Under the pieces are notes generated by a model that saw only the letters and a program-made list of their open reading frames with translations, made no database searches and was not told the DNA's origin. Below are positions 32,609 through 41,929 of a stretch of 64,000 nt of DNA, one piece after another (within the stretch, counting starts at the first letter, position 1; each line of letters opens with the position of its first letter). This DNA comes from DASXHY01 sp035552155 (GTDB lineage Bacteria > Verrucomicrobiota > Verrucomicrobiia > Limisphaerales > DASXHY01), in assembly GCA_035552155.1 (NCBI GenBank), contig DASZLX010000050.1, forward strand, positions 186,001 to 250,000, given 5' to 3'. The translations under genes and the position numbers were made by a program.

Positions 32609-33217
32609 TTAACCCAATATTCCAAGTTTCTGCAATGCTTCGCGGGTGGATCGGGGAGATTCGTGCAACACCCCCTGCCATCCGCGCGCCACACCGGCGG
32701 CGACATTTTCCGCCCGATCATCGATATAAAGGATTTCTGCCCCGCGGCGTCCGCTCATTTGTTCGACTATTTGGTACAGTTTTGTGGCAGGCTTCATCGC
32801 GCCGTGTTCGTAGGACAACACGTAGGCGTCGAAGTCGCTGAAGAAAGGAAACCGCTTGCGAATATGCTCCACCGCCAGATCGTTGGTGTTGGAAAAAATA
32901 TAGGTTGGGAGTTTCGTTTTCTTTAACTCGCCAAACAAATCTATCATCGGCTGAATGGGTGTGAAGATATCCGCGAAGAACGCGTTGAATTCCGCCTGTT
33001 CTCCGGAAAAGCCGGTCGCTGCCTTGATCTGATCAAAAAATCCCTGCGTCGTCAGCTTCCCCAGTTCGTAGCGGTTCAGCAATTCCGCGTGCTTGGAAAA
33101 GAATGCAGCCGGATCTGCCGGCGAAGTGCAAAGCGGCACGATGCGGCGGGCGGCAATTGCATAATCGAAATCCACCAACACCTTACCCAGATCGAAAACA
33201 AGAACAGAGCATTTCAT
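32609..33217 (-). CDS. HAD-superfamily phosphatase-like hydrolase
   Basis: Likely removes phosphate from a small substrate; specificity unknown. It has 202 residues from ATG 33217. Motif I is VFDLGKVLVD (Asp, with Lys/Val variant as in haloacid dehalogenase-type members), motif II IFSNTND, motif III Lys in MKPATKLYQIV, motif IV YIDDRAENV. A cap region is between motifs I and II. It is 3 bases from recR, on the same strand, and probably shares its transcript. Confidence 0.8.
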   Translation of the reverse strand: MKCSVLVFDLGKVLVDFDYAIAARRIVPLCTSPADPAAFFSKHAELLNRYELGKLTTQGFFDQIKAATGFSGEQAEFNAFFADIFTPIQPMIDLFGELKKTKLPTYIFSNTNDLAVEHIRKRFPFFSDFDAYVLSYEHGAMKPATKLYQIVEQMSGRRGAEILYIDDRAENVAAGVARGWQGVLHESPRSTREALQKLGILG

Positions 33218-33220
33218 GGC

Positions 33221-33865
33221 TTATGAATTCATTTCGCGGCGGCCTTCGAGCGCGCGGCTCAAAGTCAGTTCGTCGGCAAACTCCAACCCGGTCCCCGCCG
33301 GCAAACCGTGTGCAATGCGTGTCAGTTTCAGGCCCGGGCGCGCCAGCCGTTTGCCCAGGTAATATCCCGTCGCATCGCCCTCCACATCCGTCCCGAGCGC
33401 GATCACAATCTCCTTGATCGGTTCTGTCGAGAGCCGCTTTTCCAATTCCGCGATGCGCAAATCCTCCGGCTCGATGCCGTCCAGCGGAGAAATTTTCCCA
33501 CCGAGCACATGATATTTTCCGCGAAACGCGCCGGATTTTTCGATGCTAAAAATGTCCACCGGCTGCTCGACAACGCAAACCAGCGAACCTTCGCGGCGTG
33601 AGTCTGTGCAAATGTCGCATGGGGAATTTTCCGTCAACGCGCCGCAATTTGCGCAGAGTTGGATCCGTTCGCGGGCGCGAATGATTGCATCGGCCAACTG
33701 TTTCGCATCGGCTTGCTCCGATTGAACCAAATGCAGCGCGATACGCTCGGCCGAGCGCGGGCCAATGCCCGGCAGTCGGTTCAGCGCGGCGACAAGAGCT
33801 GTAATTGGTTCAGGAAGAGCCACAGATTCTGGCTGTAAAATGGGATAAACGGATGGAATAGTCAA
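33221..33865 (-). CDS. recR: Recombination mediator RecR
   Basis: Works with RecO in gap repair and RecA loading. It has 214 residues, start ATG 33865. An N-terminal HhH motif (LNRLPGIGPRSAERIALHLV), a zinc finger (CANCGALTENSPCDICTD, four Cys), and the Toprim domain (CVVEQPVDIFSIEKSGAFRG, then VIALGTDVEGDATGYYLGKR) are visible. The first 15 residues extend past the usual start. It sits with ybaB and dnaX, the standard order. Confidence 0.95.
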   Translation of the reverse strand: MTIPSVYPILQPESVALPEPITALVAALNRLPGIGPRSAERIALHLVQSEQADAKQLADAIIRARERIQLCANCGALTENSPCDICTDSRREGSLVCVVEQPVDIFSIEKSGAFRGKYHVLGGKISPLDGIEPEDLRIAELEKRLSTEPIKEIVIALGTDVEGDATGYYLGKRLARPGLKLTRIAHGLPAGTGLEFADELTLSRALEGRREMNS

Positions 33866-33997
33866 ACGAACGCGGTTCGGCCGATGCCCGGATGGGTGCG
33901 AAGGTAGCGACGGCGTCTTGCCGGCAAAGCGAGATTCACCTATCCCTCGGAAACAAATTAGAGCCTCCTCACGTCGGCTCCTACAGATTCAACCGCG

Positions 33998-34309
33998 TCA
34001 GCCAAACCCCGGCAGATTAAATCCGGCGGTCACTTTGCCCATTTCCGCCGTGGAAATTTCCTTGGCCTGGCTGAGCGCCTGATTGGCGGCAGTCAGAATC
34101 ATATCTTCGAGCAATTGGGCGTCCGAAGGGTTCAAGGCCTGCGGATCAATCTTTATCGATCCGATCGTGCCGTCGCATTTCGCGACCACTTTTACCGCAC
34201 CGCCACCGCTGGTTGCCTCCACGGTGCGTTGGGCGAGGTCGTTCTGAATTTGTTCCATCTGCTGCTGCATGCGCGCAGCCTGCTTCATGAGTTTTCCAAT
34301 GCTTGACAT
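33998..34309 (-). CDS. ybaB: Nucleoid-associated protein, YbaB/EbfC family
   Basis: A small DNA-binding protein. It has 103 residues from ATG 34309. The family pattern is visible: N-terminal helix MKQAARMQQQMEQIQNDLAQ, then EATSGGGAVKVVAKCDGTIG and LLEDMILTAANQALSQAKEI. It lies between dnaX and recR as in many bacteria; here a monooxygenase-like gene separates it from dnaX. The 132 bases between this gene and recR hold a dispersed repeat-like stretch (around 33959-33985) with the GAGCCTCCTCACGTCGGCTC pattern. Confidence 0.9.
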   Translation of the reverse strand: MSSIGKLMKQAARMQQQMEQIQNDLAQRTVEATSGGGAVKVVAKCDGTIGSIKIDPQALNPSDAQLLEDMILTAANQALSQAKEISTAEMGKVTAGFNLPGFG

Positions 34310-34326
34310 AGTTTTACAGATTGAAG

Positions 34327-34653
34327 TTAAACCGAAGTCGCGTGCGCGCCAGTCTTTTTCGGAAAAGAATAGTCACGAATCGGCTGGCAGACCTGGATGC
34401 GGTATTCCGAATAGAACATCTTCTGGCCGAGCTCCTGTGCCTGGCGATGATCCGGCTGTTCCCGCCAGCGGCGCATCGTCTCTTCGGATTCAAATTCCAC
34501 GACAGAAACCCGCTCGCCATCTTCGGCGCTAAAGGTCTTGATGGAAATGAAGCCCGGCATTTTGATCGCGATCTCATGCATCCGCGCCGCCCATTCCGTG
34601 TATTCTTTTTCGTGTTCGGGCCGCAGACGCGAGCGGAAGAGAGTGATAACCAT
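34327..34653 (-). CDS. ABM-type (antibiotic biosynthesis monooxygenase) domain protein
   Basis: A single ferredoxin-like ABM domain. It has 108 residues from ATG 34653: VITLFRSRLRPEHEKEYTEW, MPGFISIKTFSAEDGERVSV and EETMRRWREQPDHRQAQELG. Such domains bind small hydrophobic ligands or haem or act as monooxygenases; substrate unknown. It is 10 bases after dnaX and 17 before ybaB on the same strand, so it is inserted in the usual dnaX-ybaB pair. Confidence 0.8.
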   Translation of the reverse strand: MVITLFRSRLRPEHEKEYTEWAARMHEIAIKMPGFISIKTFSAEDGERVSVVEFESEETMRRWREQPDHRQAQELGQKMFYSEYRIQVCQPIRDYSFPKKTGAHATSV

Positions 34654-34663
34654 GGCGTGAAGA

Positions 34664-36436
34664 TTACGCGCGGACTTCGACGATTTGGCCTTTAAAAACT
34701 TCCAGCGCCTTTTGAATCAACGGATCGTTTTTAAAGTCGTCTTTATTGAATGGCACGGACGCCATTTTTTCCTTCACCGGCTGGGAGGCGGCCGGAGCCG
34801 CGGGTTTGGAGGGCGGCACGACCGCAGCTTTTGGCTGGGCCGGAGCCACGGGCTGTGCCGGTGTTTCGACGGCTGCCGGCGCGCGACCGGCGGGCGCTTC
34901 CGCCTTGATGAATTTAAATTGGGCGTTGGCGTGACCAAGTTCCGCAAGCTTGGTTTGGAGCAGCGTGTGATTGCGTGGGTTATCCACTAAGGCAATGTGA
35001 TCCTCACATTCAGGGGGAAAACCAATGCTCAAAATGTTTTTCACGAACGAAACGGGGTGAGCTTCGATCAAATAACTCCGCGTGAACGGACTGACGCGGC
35101 CGACCGCTTCCACCAATCGCGCCCAAAGCGTTTCGAGGTCGTTTGAACCCGGAGACTCAGCGAGAGCCATTGGCGCCGATGCCGCGGGAGCAGACTCTAC
35201 CCGCTGAGCAGGTTCCGGCGGGGCGGATGCCCGGCGTTCCACGGGCGCGGCCGCTTGAGTTCTTTGTGCCGGCGCAGAAACGGCCGGGCCGCTTTCTCCT
35301 CCCCGCAAATCCTGAAGCCGTTTGAGAACCGAATCGATGCTCACGGCGTTGCGGGCTTCGATCGCCTTGAGCAGAGTGACTTCCAGCAAAATCTTTTTGG
35401 AGGCGGCATCGCGCAGGCGCAATTCCGCGTTCGCCAGGACTTCCATGATGCGCGTAAATGCCCCGGCGTCGGCCAGCGCGGATTGCTCGCGCAGCGACGC
35501 CGCTTCCGCTTCCGAGATTTCGAGCAAATTCAAATCACCGCGCGAAACCTGGAAAATCAGCAGGTTGCGAAAATGATTCAGTAAATCGGAAAGCAGCCGC
35601 CCCAGGTCCTTGCCGCCTTTCGCGAGGTCGTTCAAAATCCGCAACGCATTTTCGATCTCGCCTCCCAGGACCGCCAACGAGAGTCCAAGTAATTGCTTTT
35701 GCGCGGTCAAACCGAACATGGAAAGCACATCCGGCTCTTCAATGTTATTGCCGCAAAAACTGATGAGTTGGTCCAGTGTGGATTCCGCATCGCGCATTCC
35801 GCCATCGGCGCCGCGCGCGATGGCGTAGAGCGCTTCCGGCGAAATCTTCACGTTCTCCTGTTTGGCAATCTTCGTCAGTTGCTGGACGATGAGCGACGCC
35901 GGGATGCGGCGCAGGTCAAAACGCTGGCAACGGGAAAGAATGGTCGGCAAAACCTTTTCCGGGTCGGTCGTCGCGAACATGAATTTCACATGCTCGGGCG
36001 GCTCTTCCAGCGTCTTTAGAAGCGCGTTGAACGCCGCGGTCGAGAGCATGTGGACTTCGTCGATGATGTAAATTTTGAACTTGGATGACGCCGGGGCGTA
36101 TTTGCACGTCTCACGCAATTCACGCACTTGTTCCACGCCATTATTGCTCGCGCCGTCGATTTCCAAAACATCCATGGAGCGGCCCTCCGAAATTTCCCGG
36201 CACTTCGGATCGTTATCATCGAAATCCGCCTTCGGTCCGCCGGTGCAATTCAACGCCTTGGCAAAAATGCGTGCAATGGTGGTTTTGCCGGTGCCGCGCG
36301 GCCCGCAAAAAAGGTAAGCGTGCGCGATGCGGTTCTGCTCGATGGCGTGTGTGAGCGTGCGGGTGACGTGCTCCTGGCCGATGACGTCCGCAAAGGTCTG
36401 CGGGCGGTATTTTCTGGCGATGACCTGATAAGACAT
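34664..36436 (-). CDS. dnaX: DNA polymerase III gamma/tau subunit
   Basis: Clamp-loader ATPase. It has 590 residues from ATG 36436 (MSYQVIARKYRPQTFADVIG). Walker A is GPRGTGKT, Walker B YIIDEVHML, sensor 1 MFATTDPEK, and the SRC motif is ILSRCQRFD. The zinc site is reduced: LNCTGG and PKCREI are the only Cys where most DnaX proteins have four. Residues about 370-480 are Ala/Pro-rich linkers, followed by a C-terminal domain and a second linker. No frameshift signal for gamma production was looked for beyond a quick read. Confidence 0.95.
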   Translation of the reverse strand: MSYQVIARKYRPQTFADVIGQEHVTRTLTHAIEQNRIAHAYLFCGPRGTGKTTIARIFAKALNCTGGPKADFDDNDPKCREISEGRSMDVLEIDGASNNGVEQVRELRETCKYAPASSKFKIYIIDEVHMLSTAAFNALLKTLEEPPEHVKFMFATTDPEKVLPTILSRCQRFDLRRIPASLIVQQLTKIAKQENVKISPEALYAIARGADGGMRDAESTLDQLISFCGNNIEEPDVLSMFGLTAQKQLLGLSLAVLGGEIENALRILNDLAKGGKDLGRLLSDLLNHFRNLLIFQVSRGDLNLLEISEAEAASLREQSALADAGAFTRIMEVLANAELRLRDAASKKILLEVTLLKAIEARNAVSIDSVLKRLQDLRGGESGPAVSAPAQRTQAAAPVERRASAPPEPAQRVESAPAASAPMALAESPGSNDLETLWARLVEAVGRVSPFTRSYLIEAHPVSFVKNILSIGFPPECEDHIALVDNPRNHTLLQTKLAELGHANAQFKFIKAEAPAGRAPAAVETPAQPVAPAQPKAAVVPPSKPAAPAASQPVKEKMASVPFNKDDFKNDPLIQKALEVFKGQIVEVRA

Positions 36437-36523
36437 GTGATTTACGATTCACGATTTGCGATTTAGGCGCGAGCGAAATCTTTCGCGAAGCTCGTCAAGC
36501 GTACGTCGAAAATCGGAAATGAA

Positions 36524-36620
36524 AAATGCCAGGGTGACCACGGCAGATGTCGAGCAAACTACCGTTGCTGCCTTCCGGCCCTGGCGGGGTTCGTAAGTCC
36601 ACATTCCGTGGGCCCTGACA
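36524..36620 (-). ncRNA. ffs: Signal recognition particle RNA, small bacterial type (4.5S)
   Basis: RNA part of the signal recognition particle. Read on the minus strand, the apical region is GCCAGGGCCGGAAGGCAGCA followed by ACGGTAG, matching the Ffh-binding symmetric and asymmetric loops and GGAA tetraloop of helix 8. The closing stem pairs TGTCAGGG-CCCACGG at the 5' end with CCGTGG-CACCCTGGCA at the 3' end. Length about 97 bases, ending before a short T-run. It lies between dnaX and the M48 peptidase gene. Confidence 0.9.
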
Positions 36621-36674
36621 GCCTGAATGTGCTGCACGCACGCGGCGCCTTCAAGGAGAATTCGCGCAATTTGA

Positions 36675-37880
36675 ATGACACCCGCCCGTTCCAATGGTAA
36701 AATCCCACCCGGCTTGAACGAAATTAACCAGGGTTTTGTTGCCGGCCTGTTCCACCCGGATTCCGGGAATGAAGTGGTTAATGGGAGAATTTTCCTTGAT
36801 CGATGGAAACTTCGGTTCCGATCCGATTCGGTTTCGGAGGAGATTCCGATGGAGACGATGGTGGTGGAGTTTGAGGAGGATGGCACCCGGATTTATTTTA
36901 AAGATCCCGCGCGTCCGGAATTATCCATTTTCACATCCGATCAAGCCATTCTGAAACATCCGGCGATGCGTCACGCCAGCCAGGCGCAGGCGCAAATGAC
37001 TACAGTATTAGGCCAGCGCGAGGTAAAGCGGGCTTTGCGCCTCACAGCGTACTTTATTGTTTTCTGCATTGTAGCTACGTGGTGTTGCTCCTTGAGTCTG
37101 AGTTTTATGGTGCGAACGATTGCTTCCTGGGTGCCTATGCAATGGGAGGAGAAGTTTGGCGAGGAACAAATCGCCAAGCTGCGCAGCGAGGGAAGGCTGA
37201 TCGATGACACCAACCAAATTGCGCAACTCGCCGCGCTTGCCCAGCCGTTGATTAAAGTCCTGCCTGAAAACAGGCGGGACTTGAAATTTTACATCCTGGA
37301 TGACGACGACCCGAACGCCTTCGCGCTTCCGGGCGAACACGTGGTGGTTCACAAAGGATTGCTGCAGATGGTGGACACTCCCGAGGAACTATTGGGAGTC
37401 CTGGCGCACGAACTCGCGCATGAGACACAACGGCACGTGATTCGGCACAGGATTGCGGCGGAGGGTTCACTGGCTGTCTTTGGAGTTTTTATCCACGGCA
37501 GAAGGGCTTCGGGCAGTTTGCTGGGAATGGGTTCGGGCTTGTTGGTATCTCAGGATTTTTCACGGAGCTACGAGTCGGAAGCGGATGCCGTTGGCTGGAA
37601 ATATCTGGTGGCTGCCAACATCGATCCGCGAGGGATGATCGACATGTTTAAGAAACTCAAGGCTGAGGAAGACGCGATGGGGTTTTCGCATTTCATGCCG
37701 CAATCTCTTGCCAGCCACCCGGCGTTATCCCAACGCATCGCGGTGCTGGAAAAGAAATGGCAAAAGCTGGATCGTCAAAGCGGATTTCTGGAATTGCCGC
37801 CAATCCCCTGGGCCAAGCCTACGGGCACGGACGAGCGAAAGAAACTGCCGGAAGCGGTTCCCAGCGGCTCTAATGAGTGA
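36675..37880 (+). CDS. M48 family metalloprotease
   Basis: A zinc-dependent membrane-associated protease. It has 401 residues from ATG 36675. Residues about 1-110 form a domain of unknown type (MVVEFEEDGTRIYFKDPARP) and a hydrophobic segment follows (about 121-145, TAYFIVFCIVATWCCSLSLS). Zinc-binding HELAH is near residue 244 (VLAHELAHETQRHV), with the third ligand Glu in SYESEADAVGWKYL. Such proteases often help clear damaged outer membrane proteins. It is convergent with the FHA gene, with an 11-base overlap of the two 3' ends. Confidence 0.85.
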   Translation: MTPARSNGKIPPGLNEINQGFVAGLFHPDSGNEVVNGRIFLDRWKLRFRSDSVSEEIPMETMVVEFEEDGTRIYFKDPARPELSIFTSDQAILKHPAMRHASQAQAQMTTVLGQREVKRALRLTAYFIVFCIVATWCCSLSLSFMVRTIASWVPMQWEEKFGEEQIAKLRSEGRLIDDTNQIAQLAALAQPLIKVLPENRRDLKFYILDDDDPNAFALPGEHVVVHKGLLQMVDTPEELLGVLAHELAHETQRHVIRHRIAAEGSLAVFGVFIHGRRASGSLLGMGSGLLVSQDFSRSYESEADAVGWKYLVAANIDPRGMIDMFKKLKAEEDAMGFSHFMPQSLASHPALSQRIAVLEKKWQKLDRQSGFLELPPIPWAKPTGTDERKKLPEAVPSGSNE

Positions 37881-39234
37881 ACCAGCCGAGTTTTTCTTTG
37901 CTGGCGTTGTAGAACAGGCCGAGGATACGCATGGTCACGCACAATAGGTAAACGCTCACCAATCCCCAAACGCATTTAATGCCCACATTCGTCAGGAATG
38001 TGGAGATATCCTTGGTCAGCATCATGTTTTGGCCTGCGCCACTAGAGAGCGTGTCTCCGACGGCGCTGATTCCATATACGATTAAAAGGAGAAGCACCGT
38101 TATGCCGTATTGGGCCGGCACCTTCATCATGGCGGGGACCACTATGAGCGGGTTGGCAGCCAACGGGTTGTCTTTCATCGCGACGGCAAGAAAAGCCATG
38201 GGAAAATAAATAAGGCCCAGGATACGGCTCGCGATAATCGCTTCCCCAGGTATGTCGACGTTGAAAAGTTTCGCCACCGCCAAGCCGATATATAACCAGA
38301 AGGAGGCGATGAACGTGACGAAGAGCTGAAAGGCCGCGCCGAAGAGGCCTCCCACTTCAGGAAAGCTCATATCCTCGCTCTCGTCGGACGTGGTAGTATG
38401 GATAATATTCTGCAGGAACAGGAAAATAAATCCGTAAAGGGCGATGGTTATTATAATTCCGAATAAACCGTGACTGACGAAACCGAGCGCGGCGAATGCA
38501 ATCGTGGCACAGATGACGATTATTATCCCGGCGCCTTTGAAGGGATAAGTGAATGCACCGGCGAGGCCGACGTAAAAGCTTTTCGCCGCCACAGCCTGGA
38601 ACTGGACTGGGAGACATTCCACGCCGCAGCTTCGGCACGTTTTGATCATTTTGCCACCGAGGTTGCGCGAAGTGACGCACAATTCGCAAAACGTCCGGTT
38701 GCACTTGTTGCACAAATAGCGTGCCGGCGCTTTCGGATGGAATTTACAGTACCGGGTCCCGGCGATGCCCATCGGTTCCGCTGCTTCCGGTAACGGTGGG
38801 GCGGGTGGGGCGTCGGTAACTGTGGCGACGGCGGGTGCGGGACCAAAACCGGAGATTCTCAAGGCGCCAGGCTTTGTTGGCGGAGGCGGAGGCGGGGTTG
38901 CTTGCGTGGGCGGAGGCGGGACTTCAAGGGTTTGAACCGCGTCCGGACCATCGGTGTAAAAAATCATGTCCAGCGAGCCCAGCCGCAGTGGCTGACCGCT
39001 TTCGAGGCGTGATTCCAGAACCTTTGCGCGATTGACGTAGGTGCCATTGGTGGAACCCATGTCCTTGATCACGGCCGAGCCGATGTCGACCATGATCTGG
39101 CAGTGGGAACCCGAGATGCTGGGGTCTTCGAGCTTGAAGTCGTTGCTGAGGCCTCGGCCAAGAAAATTGAGCCCCGGCTTGAGTTGGATTTCCCAGGCCT
39201 GCGGCGTCCCCGGATTGATGACGAGTCGCGCCAT
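37870..39234 (-). CDS. FHA-domain, zinc-finger and Yip1-like membrane protein
   Basis: Probable phosphothreonine-dependent membrane adaptor. It has 454 residues from ATG 39234. FHA domain at residues 1-90 (GRGLSNDFKLEDPSISGSHC, KDMGSTNGTYVNR). A Pro-rich linker (about 100-150) leads to a B-box-like zinc finger (CKFHPKAPARYLCNKC, then FCELC and CRSCG; about 160-205). The C-terminal 240 residues hold six or so membrane helices similar to Yip1-type proteins. Combinations like this are known mainly from Planctomycetes and Verrucomicrobia. The interacting kinase is unknown. Confidence 0.8.
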   Translation of the reverse strand: MARLVINPGTPQAWEIQLKPGLNFLGRGLSNDFKLEDPSISGSHCQIMVDIGSAVIKDMGSTNGTYVNRAKVLESRLESGQPLRLGSLDMIFYTDGPDAVQTLEVPPPPTQATPPPPPPTKPGALRISGFGPAPAVATVTDAPPAPPLPEAAEPMGIAGTRYCKFHPKAPARYLCNKCNRTFCELCVTSRNLGGKMIKTCRSCGVECLPVQFQAVAAKSFYVGLAGAFTYPFKGAGIIIVICATIAFAALGFVSHGLFGIIITIALYGFIFLFLQNIIHTTTSDESEDMSFPEVGGLFGAAFQLFVTFIASFWLYIGLAVAKLFNVDIPGEAIIASRILGLIYFPMAFLAVAMKDNPLAANPLIVVPAMMKVPAQYGITVLLLLIVYGISAVGDTLSSGAGQNMMLTKDISTFLTNVGIKCVWGLVSVYLLCVTMRILGLFYNASKEKLGWFTH

Positions 39235-39350
39235 GGTTGCTAGTTACTTCCGACTGATTGACTCATTTCTACTCCACCCCCTTCGTTTGTCACGCAAAAA
39301 GGAAACAAATCCGCGCTGCCTTCGCAACGGCTGCCTTCAATCGTCCGCTC

Positions 39351-41921
39351 TCACAACTTTTCCGGCTTAACCACTGCAATAACCGCTGTTTCCGGCTTCA
39401 AGTATTTTATGGCGGCGGCTTTTACCTGATCAAGCGTCACGGCTTCGTAGAGCGCGTCTTCGGCGTCGATATGTTGGTAACCCAGGCCGTACAATTCATC
39501 CAGCGCCGTCGTGGAGGCGAGATAACCGAGGTCCTGGCGGGCGATTTTTTTCTGGCCGATGATTTTTGCCTTGGCGCGCCTCAGCTCGGCTTCGGTCAAA
39601 CCTTCCGCGCGCAACAACTCGGCTTCGCGCAGCAGCTCTTTTTCCACGAGGTCTACTTTTTCCGGCATGGTCCCGACATAAAACGCGAAATAGCCGGGTG
39701 CGACTCCCGGGAAATGCTGCGCGCCCACGTAATACGCCAGGCCCATTTGCTCGCGCACGCGTAAAAACAATCGCGAGCCCAGGTCGCTGCACGCTTCCTG
39801 AACCAATTCCAGGGCGTATCGATCCTCGCTGTGCAAGGTCGTGCCGGGGAAACCCACTACTATGACCGCCTGTTTTTTGTCGCGATGTTCGGTGACGTGG
39901 GCGGGAGCGCCGGCTTCGTGCCGGTTGGCCGATGACGGGGAATTTGCCGGCGGGACGCCGGCGCTCCCAGGCTTCCATGCGCCAAAGACCTTTTCCACAG
40001 CGGCCTTCACTTCGGACGCATTCACATCGCCAAAAATCGCGAGGACACAATTGTTCGGTACGGCAAGTTTTTGATGATGCGCTTTGAGGTCCGCCGCAGT
40101 CATGGCGCCCACGCTTTCCTCGGTTCCAAGCGGGTCCAAACCGTAGCCGGCGCCGCCAAACAACGCGCGCCGCATGGCGACGCTGGCGCTCTTGAGCAAA
40201 TCGTCCTTGCGCGCCTGGATGCTCGCGATCTGCACTTCGCGCTCGCGCTCGAACGCGTCGGCGGGAAATGTGGGATTCAATATCACGTCCGCGAGCAAGT
40301 CCAGGCCGGTGGCGAAATCACCGCTTAACACCTCTGCATTCGCGCCGAAACTCTGGTTGCCGCCATATGCGTCGAGACTGCCGCCCACCGATTCGATTTC
40401 GCGGGCAATCCCTTCCGCGTTCCGCCGGGCCGTGCCTTTGACGAGCGTCCGGGCCATGAGCTGGGTGATGCCGTTTTTCGCGGCGTTTTCCGCGAGCACT
40501 CCGCCCTGGAACGTGGCGCGGAATTCGACGAACGGCAGCCGATGGTTCTCCTTCACGAGCAGGCGCAAGCCATTGGAGAGCTCAAATTTCTGGATCGGTT
40601 CATCGCTGCCCGATTCGGTGGTCAGCGCTGTTTTAGGCGCGGTTCCTTCCGGCAAAAGGGCGTAGAGAGTCCGGTTTTCCGGGGTGAGATATTCGCCCGC
40701 GACCCGTTGCACGTCCGCGGGCGTCACGCGCTTCACCGCGGCGAGGTAACGTTCCGAAAAGGCGAGGTCATTCGCCGCCAGCCAGCTTGAGCCGAGGTCG
40801 CCCGCCTGGCCGTCCATGGTTTTGCGTGTGGCGAGGGTGGCGGAAACAAATTGTTTCATCGCCTTGCCGAGTTCTTCGGCTGAAACCGGAGCGGCTTTTA
40901 CTTTTTCAATTTCGGCGAGCACCGCGTCGCGGGTGGGGGAAAACTGCTCCGCGTCCATGACGGCGCTGACGCCGAGCAGGCCGGGATTGCCCGGGCTGTA
41001 AGTCCAGGCGTCCACATGATGGGCCACGCCCTGTTTTTCGCGCACTTGCTGATACAACCGCGAGCTGCGCCCGTGGCCGAGTAGCACGGCTAGCACGTCG
41101 AGCGCCGGGACGTCCGCATGCCGCAATTCCGGGATGTGCCAGGCGAAATGCGCATGGCCCATTTCAATGGCGGCTTCCTCCACGATTTCGCGCGGGGCCG
41201 TTTGCTTCGGTTCGTCGGGCAGGACATTGGGCGGCAAGGCCCTGGCCTTGGAATTTTTGTAGGATTCCCGGATCTGCGCGATGACTTCATCGGTTTTAAC
41301 GTCGCCTGCGACCACGAAGAATACGTTATTCGGCGCATATTTCTCGCGGTAATAATTGTGTATATCGTCAGGCTTCAATTCGTTGAAAATATCGGGATAG
41401 CCAATGACGGTGAGCCGGTAAGGGCTGCGGGTATAAGCGGTTTCGAAGAGACGGCGGCTGGCGCGGCGGCCGGGGTCGTCCACGTTCATGTCCATCTCGC
41501 GGCGGATGACGTCCATTTCCTTGGCCAATTCATCGGGAGGCAGCGTGGCGTGTTGCATGATGTCGCAAAGGATATCAATCGCGGTGCGAGTTCCCGTGTT
41601 CGGGACATCGATATGATAAACGGTGCGGTCAAAGCTGGTGTAGGCGTTCATGTAACCGCCGGCTTCCTGCACTTCCTGGTCGATGCGGCTGCCGGGGCGG
41701 GTGGTCGTGCCCTTGAACAGCATGTGTTCCAGCACGTGCGAAAGCCCGGCTCCGAGCCATTTGCCCTCGTGAATGCTGCCGGCCATAGCCCAGGATTGCG
41801 CGGACACGACCGGCGCGCTGTGATCTTCGCGCACAATGATGGTCAGGCCGCTATCGAGGGTGGTGATGCTCACGCCGGGCGGGAGCGAAGGGATTTCGGG
41901 GGTCATTTTAGAAGCTGCCAT
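39351..41921 (-). CDS. M16 family zinc metallopeptidase, two-lobed
   Basis: It has 856 residues from ATG 41921 (MAASKMTPEIPSLPP); the ATG at 41906 or a TTG at 41933 are alternatives. The first half carries the active HxxEH motif (LSHVLEHMLFKGT) and downstream Glu; the second half repeats the fold without it, as in pitrilysin/insulinase-type enzymes with one active lobe. There is no signal peptide at the start, so it is probably cytoplasmic. Near residue 656, GSAGVPPANSPSSANRHEAG is encoded by a palindromic repeat inserted in the second half. It lies 8 bases after the RelE toxin gene. Confidence 0.85.
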   Translation of the reverse strand: MAASKMTPEIPSLPPGVSITTLDSGLTIIVREDHSAPVVSAQSWAMAGSIHEGKWLGAGLSHVLEHMLFKGTTTRPGSRIDQEVQEAGGYMNAYTSFDRTVYHIDVPNTGTRTAIDILCDIMQHATLPPDELAKEMDVIRREMDMNVDDPGRRASRRLFETAYTRSPYRLTVIGYPDIFNELKPDDIHNYYREKYAPNNVFFVVAGDVKTDEVIAQIRESYKNSKARALPPNVLPDEPKQTAPREIVEEAAIEMGHAHFAWHIPELRHADVPALDVLAVLLGHGRSSRLYQQVREKQGVAHHVDAWTYSPGNPGLLGVSAVMDAEQFSPTRDAVLAEIEKVKAAPVSAEELGKAMKQFVSATLATRKTMDGQAGDLGSSWLAANDLAFSERYLAAVKRVTPADVQRVAGEYLTPENRTLYALLPEGTAPKTALTTESGSDEPIQKFELSNGLRLLVKENHRLPFVEFRATFQGGVLAENAAKNGITQLMARTLVKGTARRNAEGIAREIESVGGSLDAYGGNQSFGANAEVLSGDFATGLDLLADVILNPTFPADAFEREREVQIASIQARKDDLLKSASVAMRRALFGGAGYGLDPLGTEESVGAMTAADLKAHHQKLAVPNNCVLAIFGDVNASEVKAAVEKVFGAWKPGSAGVPPANSPSSANRHEAGAPAHVTEHRDKKQAVIVVGFPGTTLHSEDRYALELVQEACSDLGSRLFLRVREQMGLAYYVGAQHFPGVAPGYFAFYVGTMPEKVDLVEKELLREAELLRAEGLTEAELRRAKAKIIGQKKIARQDLGYLASTTALDELYGLGYQHIDAEDALYEAVTLDQVKAAAIKYLKPETAVIAVVKPEKL
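39888..39968. repeat. REP-type palindromic element inside the M16 peptidase gene
   Basis: An in-frame insertion. Bases 39948-39968 are identical over 21 bases to 42884-42904, which lies outside any gene. The sequence contains CGGCGGGACGCCGGCGCTCC and a partly inverted copy (GGGAGCGCCGGCTTCGTGCC near 39903). It codes for the AGVPPA linker seen in the protein. Confidence 0.7.
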
Positions 41922-41929
41922 AAATACAG

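Noticed and set aside
36449..36886. A 145-codon minus-strand frame over the SRP RNA
   Set aside because: The conserved bases here fit the SRP RNA fold, and the frame also overlaps the start of the M48 gene.
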